Program-made: the position numbers and the translations under genes
Shown: in pieces, positions 45,253 to 53,166 of the stretch
Layout of the letters: every line of letters begins with the position of its first letter
Position numbering within the stretch: position 1 is the first letter of the stretch
The notes under the pieces: generated by a model
Told to the model about the DNA's origin: nothing
Databases searched by the model: none
What the model saw: the letters and a program-made list of their open reading frames with translations, nothing else
Assembly (NCBI GenBank): GCA_015061615.1
Contig: SUWE01000003.1
Span: 1-64,000, forward strand
Direction of reading: 5' to 3'
Source of the DNA: Lentisphaerota bacterium
GTDB taxonomy: Bacteria; Verrucomicrobiota; Lentisphaeria; Victivallales; Victivallaceae
DNA length: 64,000 nucleotides

Positions 45253-45285
45253 GCGGTTTATGCTGTTTTTTAAGATAATATCAAC

Positions 45286-45318
45286 AAAAAACCCCTGCAT
45301 CCGGTTAAGATGCGGGGG
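45286..45318 (-). terminator. Terminator of the small basic protein gene
   Basis: A ten-base-pair stem (45292-45301 with 45309-45318, one G-T pair) is followed on the minus strand by six T. It lies 26 bases after the stop at 45345. Confidence 0.88.
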
Positions 45319-45344
45319 CTTATTCTGATGCCGAAACGTAAGAA

Positions 45345-45500
45345 TTACATTTCAACCGGTTTGGTCTTGGGCAGACCGTAAACCTTATCTTCCGCGATAC
45401 GGCCATCGGCACGCAGAACGTTCAGGCGTTCAAAACGTTTCATGACATTGCGGATTTTGCGGATTTTTCCGCCGACGCGCAGACTCGGATGCTGAGACAT
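45345..45500 (-). CDS. Small basic protein, Chlamydiae/Verrucomicrobia type
   Basis: A 51-residue highly basic protein on the minus strand, starting MSQHPSLRVGGKIRKIRNVM and containing KRFERLNVLR and VYGLPKTKPVE. This pattern (SQHPSL at the start, LKRFER-like centre, GLPK near the end) is that of the small basic protein family known from Chlamydiae, Verrucomicrobia and Lentisphaerae. The function is unproven; an RNA or ribosome association is a reasonable guess from its charge. GAGGTG lies five bases before the ATG. It has its own promoter and terminator, so it is a stand-alone gene. It is the best taxonomic marker in the window. Confidence 0.85.
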   Translation of the reverse strand: MSQHPSLRVGGKIRKIRNVMKRFERLNVLRADGRIAEDKVYGLPKTKPVEM

Positions 45501-45554
45501 GTTATCACCTCATAAGTTTATGTTAAAATTACAATTTCACTTCACAGGATACTT

Positions 45555-45582
45555 AATATAGCACAAAAGCGCTTTTTGTCAA
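45555..45582 (-). promoter_or_regulatory. Promoter of the small basic protein gene
   Basis: On the minus strand TTGACA (45582-45577), a 16-base spacer and TATATT (45560-45555), a near-consensus promoter with a leader of about 48 bases. Confidence 0.8.
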
Positions 45583-45609
45583 GTTTTTTGCCGCTGAAAA
45601 GTCACTTTT

Positions 45610-46845
45610 TTATGCGGATTTACGCCGCAAGTGGCGGAAAACCGGAACCTTCAATGCAAAATCTATCGACTTCACCGAAACCGGCAGCATGAGCAAAAAG
45701 AACAATCCGCCGATATAAAACACTCCCGATATGCCGCAATGCACCATTGCCACACCGCTTGCCGCCGCCGCGAGCATCGTTCCGATTCCCTGCGTCGATG
45801 AGGCAAAGCCGAAGACACTGCCGCGTTTGCGCGCCGGAGTGATCTGGGCAAGCGTTTTCTGCAATACCGGCTGCAATCCGCCCGCCGCCATGTAGAGTAT
45901 GACGCGGGAAACGGCAAATACAACAAGGTTTTTGGCAAATCCCTGTCCGGCAAGGGCTATTGCGGAAATTATCATCACCGGATAAAGAATTTTCTGCGGC
46001 GGCAGGCGGTCAACGAGCCAGCCGGTGTAAATTCCTGAAAGGATCGCCGCCGCACAGACCACTGCACTGGTGATGCCTGTCCAGAATGCGGCACTTTCTT
46101 TACTGGTGAGTTCTTCGACCTTCAGCGCAATGTACGGCGCTTCAAAACTGCGGACAAAACCCATCAGCAAAAAGAGTACCAGCATCACCCACACCTGACG
46201 TGTCAGATTGGGAATGAACCTTTCCAGTCCGCTTTGTCTGATATGGCTTTTGACATGCACCGCCTGAACAGCTCCGTCGCGGGTGAACAAAATGGATATG
46301 CCGCCGGCAATATACATCAAACCGCACACCCAGAAGGCGACCGTGTAATCAAAGTAATGGATAAGCAATCCGCCGATAACAAATCCGAGCATCGAACCGC
46401 CCCAGATGGCAGTGGTCAATACTCCGAGAGCGAATCCCTGATTTTCATTAGGGGTGTTCCGCACGATCATCGTCTGCGATGCCGCAGTCGTCCCTGCGCA
46501 CGCGGCAGTTATGAACCGGAGCAGTACGAGGAACCACACCGTTTTTGAGTACGCCATCAGCGGGAATATCAAGCCGGTGACAAACGTTCCGCGCAACAGC
46601 ATCGGTTTGACACCGAAACGGTCGGCAAGTGTTCCCCAGACCGGATTGAAGATCGCGTAGGCAAAGGTTCCGAAAAAGTTGAAGGCGGTGACCGCCGCCG
46701 CCAGTTCCAAGGTGTCAGTCACACCGAGTTCATTTTTGATGAAGAGTGAAACAAAGGGAATGAGTGCCTGAAATCCCGCAAAAATCACTAATTGTGAAAA
46801 CCAGAGCATTGCCAGATTCAGTTTCCACGAAACTTTCGGCGGCAT
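45610..46845 (-). CDS. MFS transporter
   Basis: A 411-residue major facilitator with about twelve hydrophobic segments. The loop between helices 2 and 3 reads GTLADRFGVKPML, the family signature, and a related motif GWLVDRLPPQK occurs after helix 8. The substrate is not evident; resemblance is to the multidrug/sugar efflux side of the superfamily. GAGG lies five bases before the ATG. It follows pgsA by 37 bases, so they may share a transcript. Confidence 0.9.
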   Translation of the reverse strand: MPPKVSWKLNLAMLWFSQLVIFAGFQALIPFVSLFIKNELGVTDTLELAAAVTAFNFFGTFAYAIFNPVWGTLADRFGVKPMLLRGTFVTGLIFPLMAYSKTVWFLVLLRFITAACAGTTAASQTMIVRNTPNENQGFALGVLTTAIWGGSMLGFVIGGLLIHYFDYTVAFWVCGLMYIAGGISILFTRDGAVQAVHVKSHIRQSGLERFIPNLTRQVWVMLVLFLLMGFVRSFEAPYIALKVEELTSKESAAFWTGITSAVVCAAAILSGIYTGWLVDRLPPQKILYPVMIISAIALAGQGFAKNLVVFAVSRVILYMAAGGLQPVLQKTLAQITPARKRGSVFGFASSTQGIGTMLAAAASGVAMVHCGISGVFYIGGLFFLLMLPVSVKSIDFALKVPVFRHLRRKSA

Positions 46846-46882
46846 AAAAACCTCTTTTCTCAGAAAAAATCAGTAAATGATA

Positions 46883-47515
46883 TTATTTTTCTTCTTCACT
46901 GCCCATAAAGAGCTTGCGGTAACGGATGAAGTAACCCAGACCGGAAAAGATCGTGACCAGTACGATTCCGGTCATGAACGCCAGCCAAATATACCAGATA
47001 CGGATTCCTGCCCATGATGCGGAGTGCAGGTAATCCCTGCCGCCGTCGATCGCCCATGCGATACCGGCAAGTCCGAGCATCGTCATCTGAAGCGCGGTTT
47101 TGAGTTTTCCCCAGCGGTCGGCAGAGATCACCACCTGTTTTTTCGCCGCAAGGGTGCGCAGACCGGTGACCATAAATTCACGGAAAAGCACCGCAATGGC
47201 GATCCATGCGGGGATTATTCCGAATTCCACCGCCATCAGCATCGTTCCGGTGACGAAAATCTTATCGGCAAGCGGGTCCATAAGTGCGCCGAAGTCGCTG
47301 ACCCAATGATATTTACGCGCAAGATAACCGTCGAGCAGATCAGTGAGTCCGGCAAGCAGTGCCAGAATGACCGCCGCAAGACGCAAGCCGAAGACCCAGG
47401 TTTTGTCACTTATAACATCAAGGTGCGCCACAGAGGCGATCGCCACGAAGATAAGTACCGCAAAAATTCTGCTCACAGTGAGTGTATTCGGCAGATTTTT
47501 TCCCATTAATGACAT
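46883..47515 (-). CDS. pgsA: Phosphatidylglycerophosphate synthase
   Basis: A 210-residue CDP-alcohol phosphatidyltransferase that makes phosphatidylglycerol phosphate from CDP-diacylglycerol and glycerol 3-phosphate. The signature DG-x2-AR-x8-G-x3-D-x3-D is complete: DGYLARKYHWVSDFGALMDP followed by LADK. PNTLTVSRI at the N-terminus is typical of PgsA rather than phosphatidylserine synthase. At least four membrane helices are present. The start may be the ATG at 47515 or the in-frame ATG at 47506. Confidence 0.92.
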   Translation of the reverse strand: MSLMGKNLPNTLTVSRIFAVLIFVAIASVAHLDVISDKTWVFGLRLAAVILALLAGLTDLLDGYLARKYHWVSDFGALMDPLADKIFVTGTMLMAVEFGIIPAWIAIAVLFREFMVTGLRTLAAKKQVVISADRWGKLKTALQMTMLGLAGIAWAIDGGRDYLHSASWAGIRIWYIWLAFMTGIVLVTIFSGLGYFIRYRKLFMGSEEEK

Positions 47516-47563
47516 AGTTTACTATTCCTGAACAAATTGTTGAACAAACTTTTATAACACAAA

Positions 47564-47597
47564 CGTCCGTTCCTGCACTGTCTGCCGGAAACGGACG
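47564..47597 (-). terminator. Weak hairpin between the bS22-like gene and pgsA
   Basis: CGTCCGTTCC (47564-47573) pairs with GGAAACGGACG (47587-47597) with one bulged base. On the minus strand it is followed by TTTGTGTT, an imperfect T run, so it may be a partial terminator or an RNA processing site. Confidence 0.4.
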
Positions 47598-47709
47598 CCG
47601 CAAAAGTATGACCGCCGCTCTTTGAGAAGCGGCCTCTCCGCCGCGCCGGAGTTTACCGGGCGGAGCAGGCGGCAGCAGAACAAATCCGCCGCCGCGTATC
47701 GGAGAAAAC

Positions 47710-47799
47710 TTACTTGTTTTTATGCCGGAGCAATTTCAGCTGTTTTTTGCGTTTGTGTTTGGCGATTTTTTTACGCCGTTTCTTTTTCAAGTTACCCAT
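47710..47799 (-). CDS. 29-residue bS22/mS38-like mini-protein
   Basis: A 29-residue, extremely basic protein (MGNLKKKRRKKIAKHKRKKQ, then LKLLRHKNK). It matches the AURKAIP1/COX24 domain, a tiny ribosomal protein class comprising mitochondrial mS38, mycobacterial bS22 and short Bacteroidota homologues; KKRRKK followed by KHKRKKxLK is the recognisable core. In structures these peptides sit in the small subunit near the decoding region. GAGGT lies six bases before the ATG, and a promoter is visible upstream. Because the gene is so short, identity rests on composition and core pattern. Confidence 0.72.
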   Translation of the reverse strand: MGNLKKKRRKKIAKHKRKKQLKLLRHKNK

Positions 47800-47843
47800 T
47801 GTCAAACCTCTTATAGTATGATTTTGCTGTATAGCATTGTATT

Positions 47844-47871
47844 AAAATATCACAGCTTTGCGAAAATTCAA
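47844..47871 (-). promoter_or_regulatory. Promoter of the bS22-like gene
   Basis: On the minus strand TTGAAT (47871-47866), a 16-base spacer and TATTTT (47849-47844), about 45 bases before the ATG at 47799. Confidence 0.55.
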
Positions 47872-47924
47872 GTCAAAAACTGTTTTTTTCAGGAAAAAAC
47901 CGCGTTTCCGCCGCTGATTACCTT

Positions 47925-49292
47925 CTATAACTGCCGGATGAAGCGGCAGATTTTGTGCAGATCATTTGTTTCAAGCACTTCGATTTTTCCGGAAAAACGG
48001 GGCGCAAACGCCGCCGGATCCTCCTCTTTTGCCAGCACGATCAGCGCATTATCCGGCAGTGCGCGCAGTTTGCCGGGGGGGATATCCGGAATCACTTGGA
48101 ACTTTCCGGCGGATGCGTAAATCATCGCAAACGGGTCTGCTTCAAAGGAAACGAACACTGCGGCAGGGGCGTATCTTTCCACCGCTTTTGCCGTCACATG
48201 GGGAGTGAATACTCTTCTGGCAAAACGCGGAGCGAAAAAGTCATCCTGTCCGGCAAGACTCACCGCCGGAGAAAGCAGTGTGCGCGGCAGTTCCGGCAGC
48301 ATCAGCGCTCCCCATACCACCGTCGCCGCAGCGATGAACTTCAGCACTGCGCTTCCGGCGCGGCGCAGATATGTCCCTGCGAGCAGTGCGATCACCGGGA
48401 ACAGCACAAAATATACTCTGGGGAAGGGAGCCACCGGCAGAAATGCTCCCGCCGCCGGGATCAGCCAGATAAAACTCCGCGGAAGATTCCTTATTTTTGG
48501 ACGGTGAAAGAATACTCCGCCGCACAGAGGAATCAGGAACGTTGCCAATATCCCTGTTCCGACGGCGATCAATGCGTACCCGGCATGGTGCCACCCCTCT
48601 TTCAAATCAAATGCCGCAAGCAGTTTGTCCCATATCGGCAGATAAAAGAGCAGAAATCCGGCAAACGGCGCAATGGCAAGCAGATAAAGTTTCCTGTTTT
48701 TCCAGTACCGTTTTCCGCAATACGGTGCGATATATAATCCGGCAGCGGCGATCCCCGCCAGCGCCGAAGGCATCACTCCGACTGCAAGCGTGGAAAAAAT
48801 GAACCATAACAAAAGCATCCGGATTCTGCCGCCCAGTGCGTATTTTTTCGCTGAAACAAGCGCGATCACCGTAAAGAGTGCCGCAAGCATATATCCTCTC
48901 AGCGCAGTGGCATAGAGCATGAACGGCGGAGAAAGCACCAGCGCCGCAAGCGCAATGGCAAGTTGTGTCGTGCCGATCTCTTTTTTGAAACTTTTCCACA
49001 GTATATAAACAGTCAGCAATCCGCAGATAAGCGGAAAAATCCTTGCCGCTTCCGGCGATACCCCCCATTTCAGCAGAGAGGAAAGCATGATCGTGTGGAC
49101 GATCTGATTATTCGGTATCGTATAGCTGCTGCAGATATCCGCCACGCTTGGCAGAAAGGCAAATTGCAGTGTAAGTACCTCATCGAACCAGAGTTCCCGC
49201 GTGAGGTAAAAGGGAAGGAATATGACAAAGATCAATAATACCGATACAAAAAAAGCCGACCGGAACAACTCCAATCGGCTTTTCTTTTCCAT
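47925..49292 (-). CDS. GT-C (GT39/ArnT-like) membrane glycosyltransferase
   Basis: A 455-residue polytopic membrane protein with about ten hydrophobic segments. The first extracytoplasmic loop reads LTRELWFDEVLTLQ; the Asp-Glu pair after helix 1 is the catalytic signature of GT-C glycosyltransferases that use lipid-linked sugars. The C-terminal 120 residues form a soluble domain. It could glycosylate proteins or lipids on the periplasmic side. The ATG at 49292 (MEKKSRLELF) is chosen because the longer reading frame runs into the ferredoxin gene. Codons 4-15 contain the terminator of the upstream ferredoxin gene. Confidence 0.78.
   Translation of the reverse strand: MEKKSRLELFRSAFFVSVLLIFVIFLPFYLTRELWFDEVLTLQFAFLPSVADICSSYTIPNNQIVHTIMLSSLLKWGVSPEAARIFPLICGLLTVYILWKSFKKEIGTTQLAIALAALVLSPPFMLYATALRGYMLAALFTVIALVSAKKYALGGRIRMLLLWFIFSTLAVGVMPSALAGIAAAGLYIAPYCGKRYWKNRKLYLLAIAPFAGFLLFYLPIWDKLLAAFDLKEGWHHAGYALIAVGTGILATFLIPLCGGVFFHRPKIRNLPRSFIWLIPAAGAFLPVAPFPRVYFVLFPVIALLAGTYLRRAGSAVLKFIAAATVVWGALMLPELPRTLLSPAVSLAGQDDFFAPRFARRVFTPHVTAKAVERYAPAAVFVSFEADPFAMIYASAGKFQVIPDIPPGKLRALPDNALIVLAKEEDPAAFAPRFSGKIEVLETNDLHKICRFIRQL
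49248..49283 (-). terminator. Ferredoxin terminator inside the next coding region
   Basis: AAAAGCCGA (49251-49259) pairs with TCGGCTTTT (49275-49283), nine base pairs, and on the minus strand seven T end the hairpin. It lies 20 bases after the ferredoxin stop, but within the first 15 codons of the GT-C gene. Confidence 0.7.
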
Positions 49293-49303
49293 AACACTCT
49301 GAA

Positions 49304-49474
49304 TCAGAGGGAGATGGCTTCGGTCGGGCAGCTGCCGACGCAAGCGCCGCATTCGATGCATTCGCCTTCAGCGACAACGGCTTTGTCAGCTTCAATTTTG
49401 ATAGCATTGACGGGGCAGCTGTCGACGCAGGCGCCGCAACCGACACAAGTTTCCTGATTAACATTAGCAGCCAT
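49304..49474 (-). CDS. 2x[4Fe-4S] ferredoxin
   Basis: A 56-residue ferredoxin with two motifs, CVGCGACVDSCPVNAI and CIECGACVGSCPTEAI, each supplying three cysteines to one cluster and one to the other. This is the clostridial type used by low-potential redox enzymes and fits an anaerobic lifestyle. ATG at 49474 (MAANVNQETC) has AAGGAGAT upstream; an in-frame extension to 49522 adds 16 unrelated residues. Its own promoter and terminator flank it. Confidence 0.95.
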   Translation of the reverse strand: MAANVNQETCVGCGACVDSCPVNAIKIEADKAVVAEGECIECGACVGSCPTEAISL

Positions 49475-49536
49475 TTTCTTATCTCCTTGTTTTGAAAAAT
49501 ATGACTTGAACGGGCATTTCACCCTTTCCGCTTGTT

Positions 49537-49564
49537 AATATAACACACTTCCTGAAAATATCAA
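49537..49564 (-). promoter_or_regulatory. Promoter of the ferredoxin gene
   Basis: On the minus strand TTGATA (49564-49559), a 16-base spacer and TATATT (49542-49537), with a leader of about 55 bases. Confidence 0.7.
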
Positions 49565-49625
49565 GCGTAAATGAATTTTTTTTGCAATTACCTCTTGCGG
49601 CGTGACAGGCGTGAGCGTCCCCTGC

Positions 49626-49661
49626 AAAAAAAACTCCCGCAGAAGTTATCCTGCGGGAGTT
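49626..49661 (-). terminator. Terminator of the glutamate dehydrogenase gene
   Basis: An eleven-base-pair perfect stem (49632-49642 with 49651-49661) is followed on the minus strand by a run of T. It lies 15 bases after the stop. Confidence 0.9.
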
Positions 49662-49675
49662 GGCAGCTTGCGTTA

Positions 49676-51994
49676 TTACGCCAGAGCTTTGACGATATCC
49701 GCCACAGCTGGGTCAGCCGGAGTGTAGATGATTCTGCTCGCCGCCTCGGCAGCGCCGATGGCACGGCGGTAGAGGTCGGGCAGACGGCTCACTCTGCCGG
49801 CGAACTTCGTGCGGAAGATCGGGAGCAGGTGGTCGAGGATCAGCTCATCTTTCAGCAGTTCCGGTTTTGCGGTAAAGAGGTCGAAGAGCGCCGCTTTGAG
49901 TTCGTTGACCTTGTTGCCAAGCTCGTTGCTCAGGTCGGTCAGGGGAACAGTTTTGCGGGCGTTGAACTCGGTAAAGAGCCATTCGGCTTCTTTGTTTGCG
50001 CATGCGGCAAGGCGGTTCATCAGGTCGGCGACCAGTTCTTCTTTGTTGGCGATGAACTCATCTTTTTCCAGCAGGATACCGCTCATGATCTCGTAACTTG
50101 AGGTGATGACACCGCATTTGTTGGATGAGGAGTCAAGCACGTTGACGATTCCGGCAGCCTGAAGTTTCAGGCGGGCAGACGGAGTGGTGAAGGAGTTCGC
50201 ACCTTCGACGATCGCCTTGATGATCGGCTGACCGTTGGGGACGAAGTTTGTCCAGTTGCCGTCGTGGATGGTCTGCGGACGGCCGCCGCCGGGGATGAAG
50301 ACGGTGGCTTCGCGGAAGATGTTGTTGCTGAACAGCTGCATAAATTCGTTGCGGCTGATGAATTTATCTTCGACTTTGCCGTTGATGACCGTCGCCATGC
50401 GGTGCAGACCGTCGGCATTGGCGGCGCTGAAGATCATGAACGCACCTTCGCCGTGCAGTTTGGCGGGGTTGAATCCGTCGAGCGCGGCGGTGTGGATGAG
50501 TGAGGAAAGCTCCTCACGGTCGATACCCGCCGGGTCGTAGATCGCCGCCGGACCGTCAGTGACCGCTTTGATGCAGAGTTTGGGCAGAACGTAGGAGCCG
50601 TCCGCCTTCTTCGCATTGAGCAGCTTCATCATATTTCCGGCAACGTCACCGAAAGGTCCGCCGGAAAGGATGGCGGAAAATTCGTCAGTTTCCGCATTGA
50701 TATTCAGGTGTTTCAGAGTACGGATAAGGTACTGGTAGACACCGAAGCTGGTAACACCGTAGTGTTTGTGATTGATACCGGTATCCTCTTTACCGGAGAT
50801 GATTCCGGATTTGAGAACGTAGTTCGCCTCTTCGCCGCGGTTGCCCATGTGGCAGATCATCTCGTCGAACATGTTTTCGTCCGGACCGATTTCGATGATG
50901 TCGTTGCTGTCTTCAAGCAGCAGGGCGAGGAATGCTTCAAAAATCGCGCGCTGTGCCGCCCAGAGGGTGGTTTTGAAGTCGGCGCCGTCAAGATTTTCAA
51001 GGATGGTGACCATTTTGGAGCCGCCTTCGTAGATATCCTTGTTCTTCTTGTGCTGGGTGTTTGCAAGCACGAAACCTTCGCGGAAGATCTCGCAATGTGC
51101 CTGATTGAAGAAATCATATTTATCCAGAGCGCTGCTGCCCGGTTTGGGAACAACGGTACGCCATCCGCCGCGGGCGATGGGGGCGAAACGGATCTGGAAA
51201 CCGCTGATTTTGTTGCGGTAGAAGAAGAAGACTCCGAAGGGGCGTTCCGGCGGGAATGCCTGGATATACTTCTCATCGACTCCGCCGAAGAAGCTCATGA
51301 ATGCCGGATCAAGTTTGAATGCCAGAGCGGTCTTGTTTTCCAGGGTGTAGTTGCTGCGGATGATACAGCGGAAAAATTCGGCGGCGGAGTTGAGGACGGT
51401 TTTGACCTTGATATCCTTATCCGCGATACCGCTGGCGATTTTGGCGATCTCGGCTTTGACACACTCAACGTCGCGGCATCCGGCAAGGAATTTATCCATC
51501 AGCTTGCGCAGGATTTCCGGATAAAGTCCCATAAAGCGGCGGATTTCGCAGATGGTATAGGCGTTGCGGTCGATGTATGAAAGCTGGCTGTGGATGAATT
51601 CCGCAGCGGCATTCAGCACGTTGGCTTCAGCGGTGGAAAATCCGCCGTAGGTGACGAAGAAGTCGTCGCCGCCGGAAATCAGCAGTTCAGCGATCTCACG
51701 GGCAGGGTCGGCGGGGATGGAGCCGTTTTCGACTTCAATGGTCAGCGCCGTTACTGCCTTGTTGGTGAAATCATCAGCTTTGGCATCGGTATTGAAGAGT
51801 GTGGTTTCAGAGGATTTGATTTTACCGCCGTTACCTGTCAGAGCAAGAATTTTCTCGATCATAGCATCAGCCATGAATGCGCTGGGGGCGGCGATCTGCC
51901 AGGTGGCAATGCCATTGGCACTCACCGCGTTGACGACCGGGTAATCGACTTTTGCCGCGAGTTTGGCGGCTTCAACGGGGAAGTTTGTGTTCAT
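49676..51994 (-). CDS. NAD-glutamate dehydrogenase, GDH2-like
   Basis: A 772-residue dehydrogenase expected to convert glutamate to 2-oxoglutarate and ammonia with NAD. Motifs resemble the 115-kDa fungal GDH2 class: RFAPIARGGWRTV, LANTQHKKNKDIYEGGSKMV, IGPDENMFDEMI and the cofactor region SGGPFGDVAGNMM, then KAIVEGANSF. It is shorter than fungal GDH2 (about 1030 residues), lacking much of the N-terminal extension, and longer than the common 450-residue hexameric enzyme. ATG at 51994 is preferred over the TTG one codon earlier. It is monocistronic with clear promoter and terminator. Confidence 0.87.
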   Translation of the reverse strand: MNTNFPVEAAKLAAKVDYPVVNAVSANGIATWQIAAPSAFMADAMIEKILALTGNGGKIKSSETTLFNTDAKADDFTNKAVTALTIEVENGSIPADPAREIAELLISGGDDFFVTYGGFSTAEANVLNAAAEFIHSQLSYIDRNAYTICEIRRFMGLYPEILRKLMDKFLAGCRDVECVKAEIAKIASGIADKDIKVKTVLNSAAEFFRCIIRSNYTLENKTALAFKLDPAFMSFFGGVDEKYIQAFPPERPFGVFFFYRNKISGFQIRFAPIARGGWRTVVPKPGSSALDKYDFFNQAHCEIFREGFVLANTQHKKNKDIYEGGSKMVTILENLDGADFKTTLWAAQRAIFEAFLALLLEDSNDIIEIGPDENMFDEMICHMGNRGEEANYVLKSGIISGKEDTGINHKHYGVTSFGVYQYLIRTLKHLNINAETDEFSAILSGGPFGDVAGNMMKLLNAKKADGSYVLPKLCIKAVTDGPAAIYDPAGIDREELSSLIHTAALDGFNPAKLHGEGAFMIFSAANADGLHRMATVINGKVEDKFISRNEFMQLFSNNIFREATVFIPGGGRPQTIHDGNWTNFVPNGQPIIKAIVEGANSFTTPSARLKLQAAGIVNVLDSSSNKCGVITSSYEIMSGILLEKDEFIANKEELVADLMNRLAACANKEAEWLFTEFNARKTVPLTDLSNELGNKVNELKAALFDLFTAKPELLKDELILDHLLPIFRTKFAGRVSRLPDLYRRAIGAAEAASRIIYTPADPAVADIVKALA

Positions 51995-52057
51995 CAATGT
52001 ACACTTTCTGTTTCTGTTTAGGTTGTTGTTTACATTTACTAATACACCCGAATTTAC

Positions 52058-52086
52058 AATATATCACCGGAAAATATTTTTTGCAA
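52058..52086 (-). promoter_or_regulatory. Promoter of the glutamate dehydrogenase gene
   Basis: On the minus strand TTGCAA (52086-52081), a 17-base spacer and TATATT (52063-52058), giving a leader of about 55 bases. The 130 bases further upstream are very AT-rich with no gene. Confidence 0.7.
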
Positions 52087-52218
52087 GCATCAACACTCCC
52101 GTAAAGAAATTTTTTTTGTAATTTTTTGCTAAATATTGATATTTAACCCACTGGGTCAGGTGAAAATAATAAAAAAATATCTATTTTATTTTCTTAATAA
52201 CGCTTGATCTCCCGGCAG

Positions 52219-52250
52219 AAAAAAAGGGTATCTGCACGGAGCAGATACCC
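52219..52250 (-). terminator. Terminator after the truncated gene
   Basis: A perfect ten-base-pair stem (52226-52235 with 52241-52250) and a seven-T run on the minus strand lie 16 bases after the stop at 52267. Confidence 0.9.
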
Positions 52251-52266
52251 TCTTGACAGCACAAAA

Positions 52267-52760
52267 TTACTTCAGCGAGATTTTTATATCCGTGACCGGT
52301 TTTCCGGTTTCCGGGTCGAGGAAACGCACGGCGTGTCCCGTATTGCCCTGTCCCTGACACACTTTTACCAGTACGGTGTTTTCACCCTTTTTCAATTTGA
52401 GCTTGAATTGCTCCGAATCTGCCTTGAGAGAACGGCTGACCGGATTGACTGCACTGCACAGCGTGGAGTTCACCCAGCTCTTGTTGCCGTCATCACTGCC
52501 GATACTGAATATGACTTCGCGTTCACGGTCGCTTATCACCTTGCAGAATATATAATATGCAATGCGGTCGATATATTTCAAATCGGTCAGTTCTTCAAAA
52601 ACCGGCTTGGTAAATCCGGAGGAAAACTCCACCGGCCGCCACTTGAGCAGCAGCTCCTTTTTATCCGCTTTGCCGTTGAACCATACGGTACGTTCCAGCG
52701 CACGGTTTTTTCCTGAAGCATCGAAGATCGCCGTAAAAACCCCGTTCCCCCATTGGCAAC
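52267..52760 (-). pseudogene. 3' remnant of a secreted sugar-hydrolase gene
   Basis: About 163 codons remain. The visible domain (REVIFSIGSDDGNKSWVN; FKLKLKKGENTVLVKVCQGQ; DPETGKPVTDI) resembles the PA14-like or carbohydrate-binding C-terminal domain of secreted hydrolases from Planctomycetes and Lentisphaerae. Upstream, the frame runs at about 52760 straight into a repeat module, with no ATG, ribosome-binding site, signal peptide or catalytic domain; only a TTG inside the repeat could start it. The natural terminator is retained. The gene was therefore probably cut by insertion of, or recombination at, the repeat. Expression as a small independent protein cannot be excluded. Confidence 0.65.
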
Positions 52761-52763
52761 ATC

Positions 52764-52954
52764 GCAAGCCGCAGGGTTCAGTTTGCAAACAGACCCACTT
52801 ACTGCAAGCTCTGGGGTGAACGCTGAATTATAGCGGCACACCAAATCTGTCCGACCTGTCCGACTTGTCTGACCTGTCCGACAAAGTGCCGCCCCCTGCG
52901 GACAGTGCGCCACAGCGGGTATCAAGAGCGTGTCAGCCCGCAAGCCGCAGGGGT
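52764..52954. repeat. GCAAGCCGCAGG repeat module 1
   Basis: This 190-base module is bounded by exact copies of GCAAGCCGCAGG (52764-52775 and 52940-52951). Its first 24 bases after the boundary core match module B at 56693 (GTTCAGTTTGCAAACA), and similarity continues more loosely for about 35 bases. It contains a nine-base tandem array. No gene is supported here. Confidence 0.7.
52847..52882. repeat. Four tandem copies of CTGTCCGAC
   Basis: Four consecutive nine-base units, three exact CTGTCCGAC and one TTGTCTGAC, lie inside repeat module 1 at the place where the modules near 56600-56900 carry a different nine-base array. Confidence 0.85.
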
Positions 52955-53018
52955 TTATTTTTTGCGCTTCGCGCTTGTTTATGCGCTTCGCGCAGGTAAG
53001 TGCTGTGCACTTATTTAA

Positions 53019-53134
53019 GCGCTTTTTGTAAAAAGCTCCCCCATACCCCCGCAAAAACTTTTCACGCTTGCTCCGCAAGCTGCTCTTGGCGCTTCGCGCT
53101 GTTTGGTGCTGCGCACGGCTTGAGCGCTTCGCGC
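53019..53134. repeat. 116-base direct repeat, copy 1
   Basis: Nearly identical to 53167-53283; differences are one extra G in the C-rich stretch and a CTCC/TTC change. It includes GCGCTTTTTGTAAAAAGC, CTTGCTCCGCAAG and several GCGCTTCGCGC palindromes, each able to form hairpins. Long open frames across it are compositional artefacts. Confidence 0.9.
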
Positions 53135-53166
53135 TTGTTTTTTGCGCTTCGCGCTTTATTATGGGG

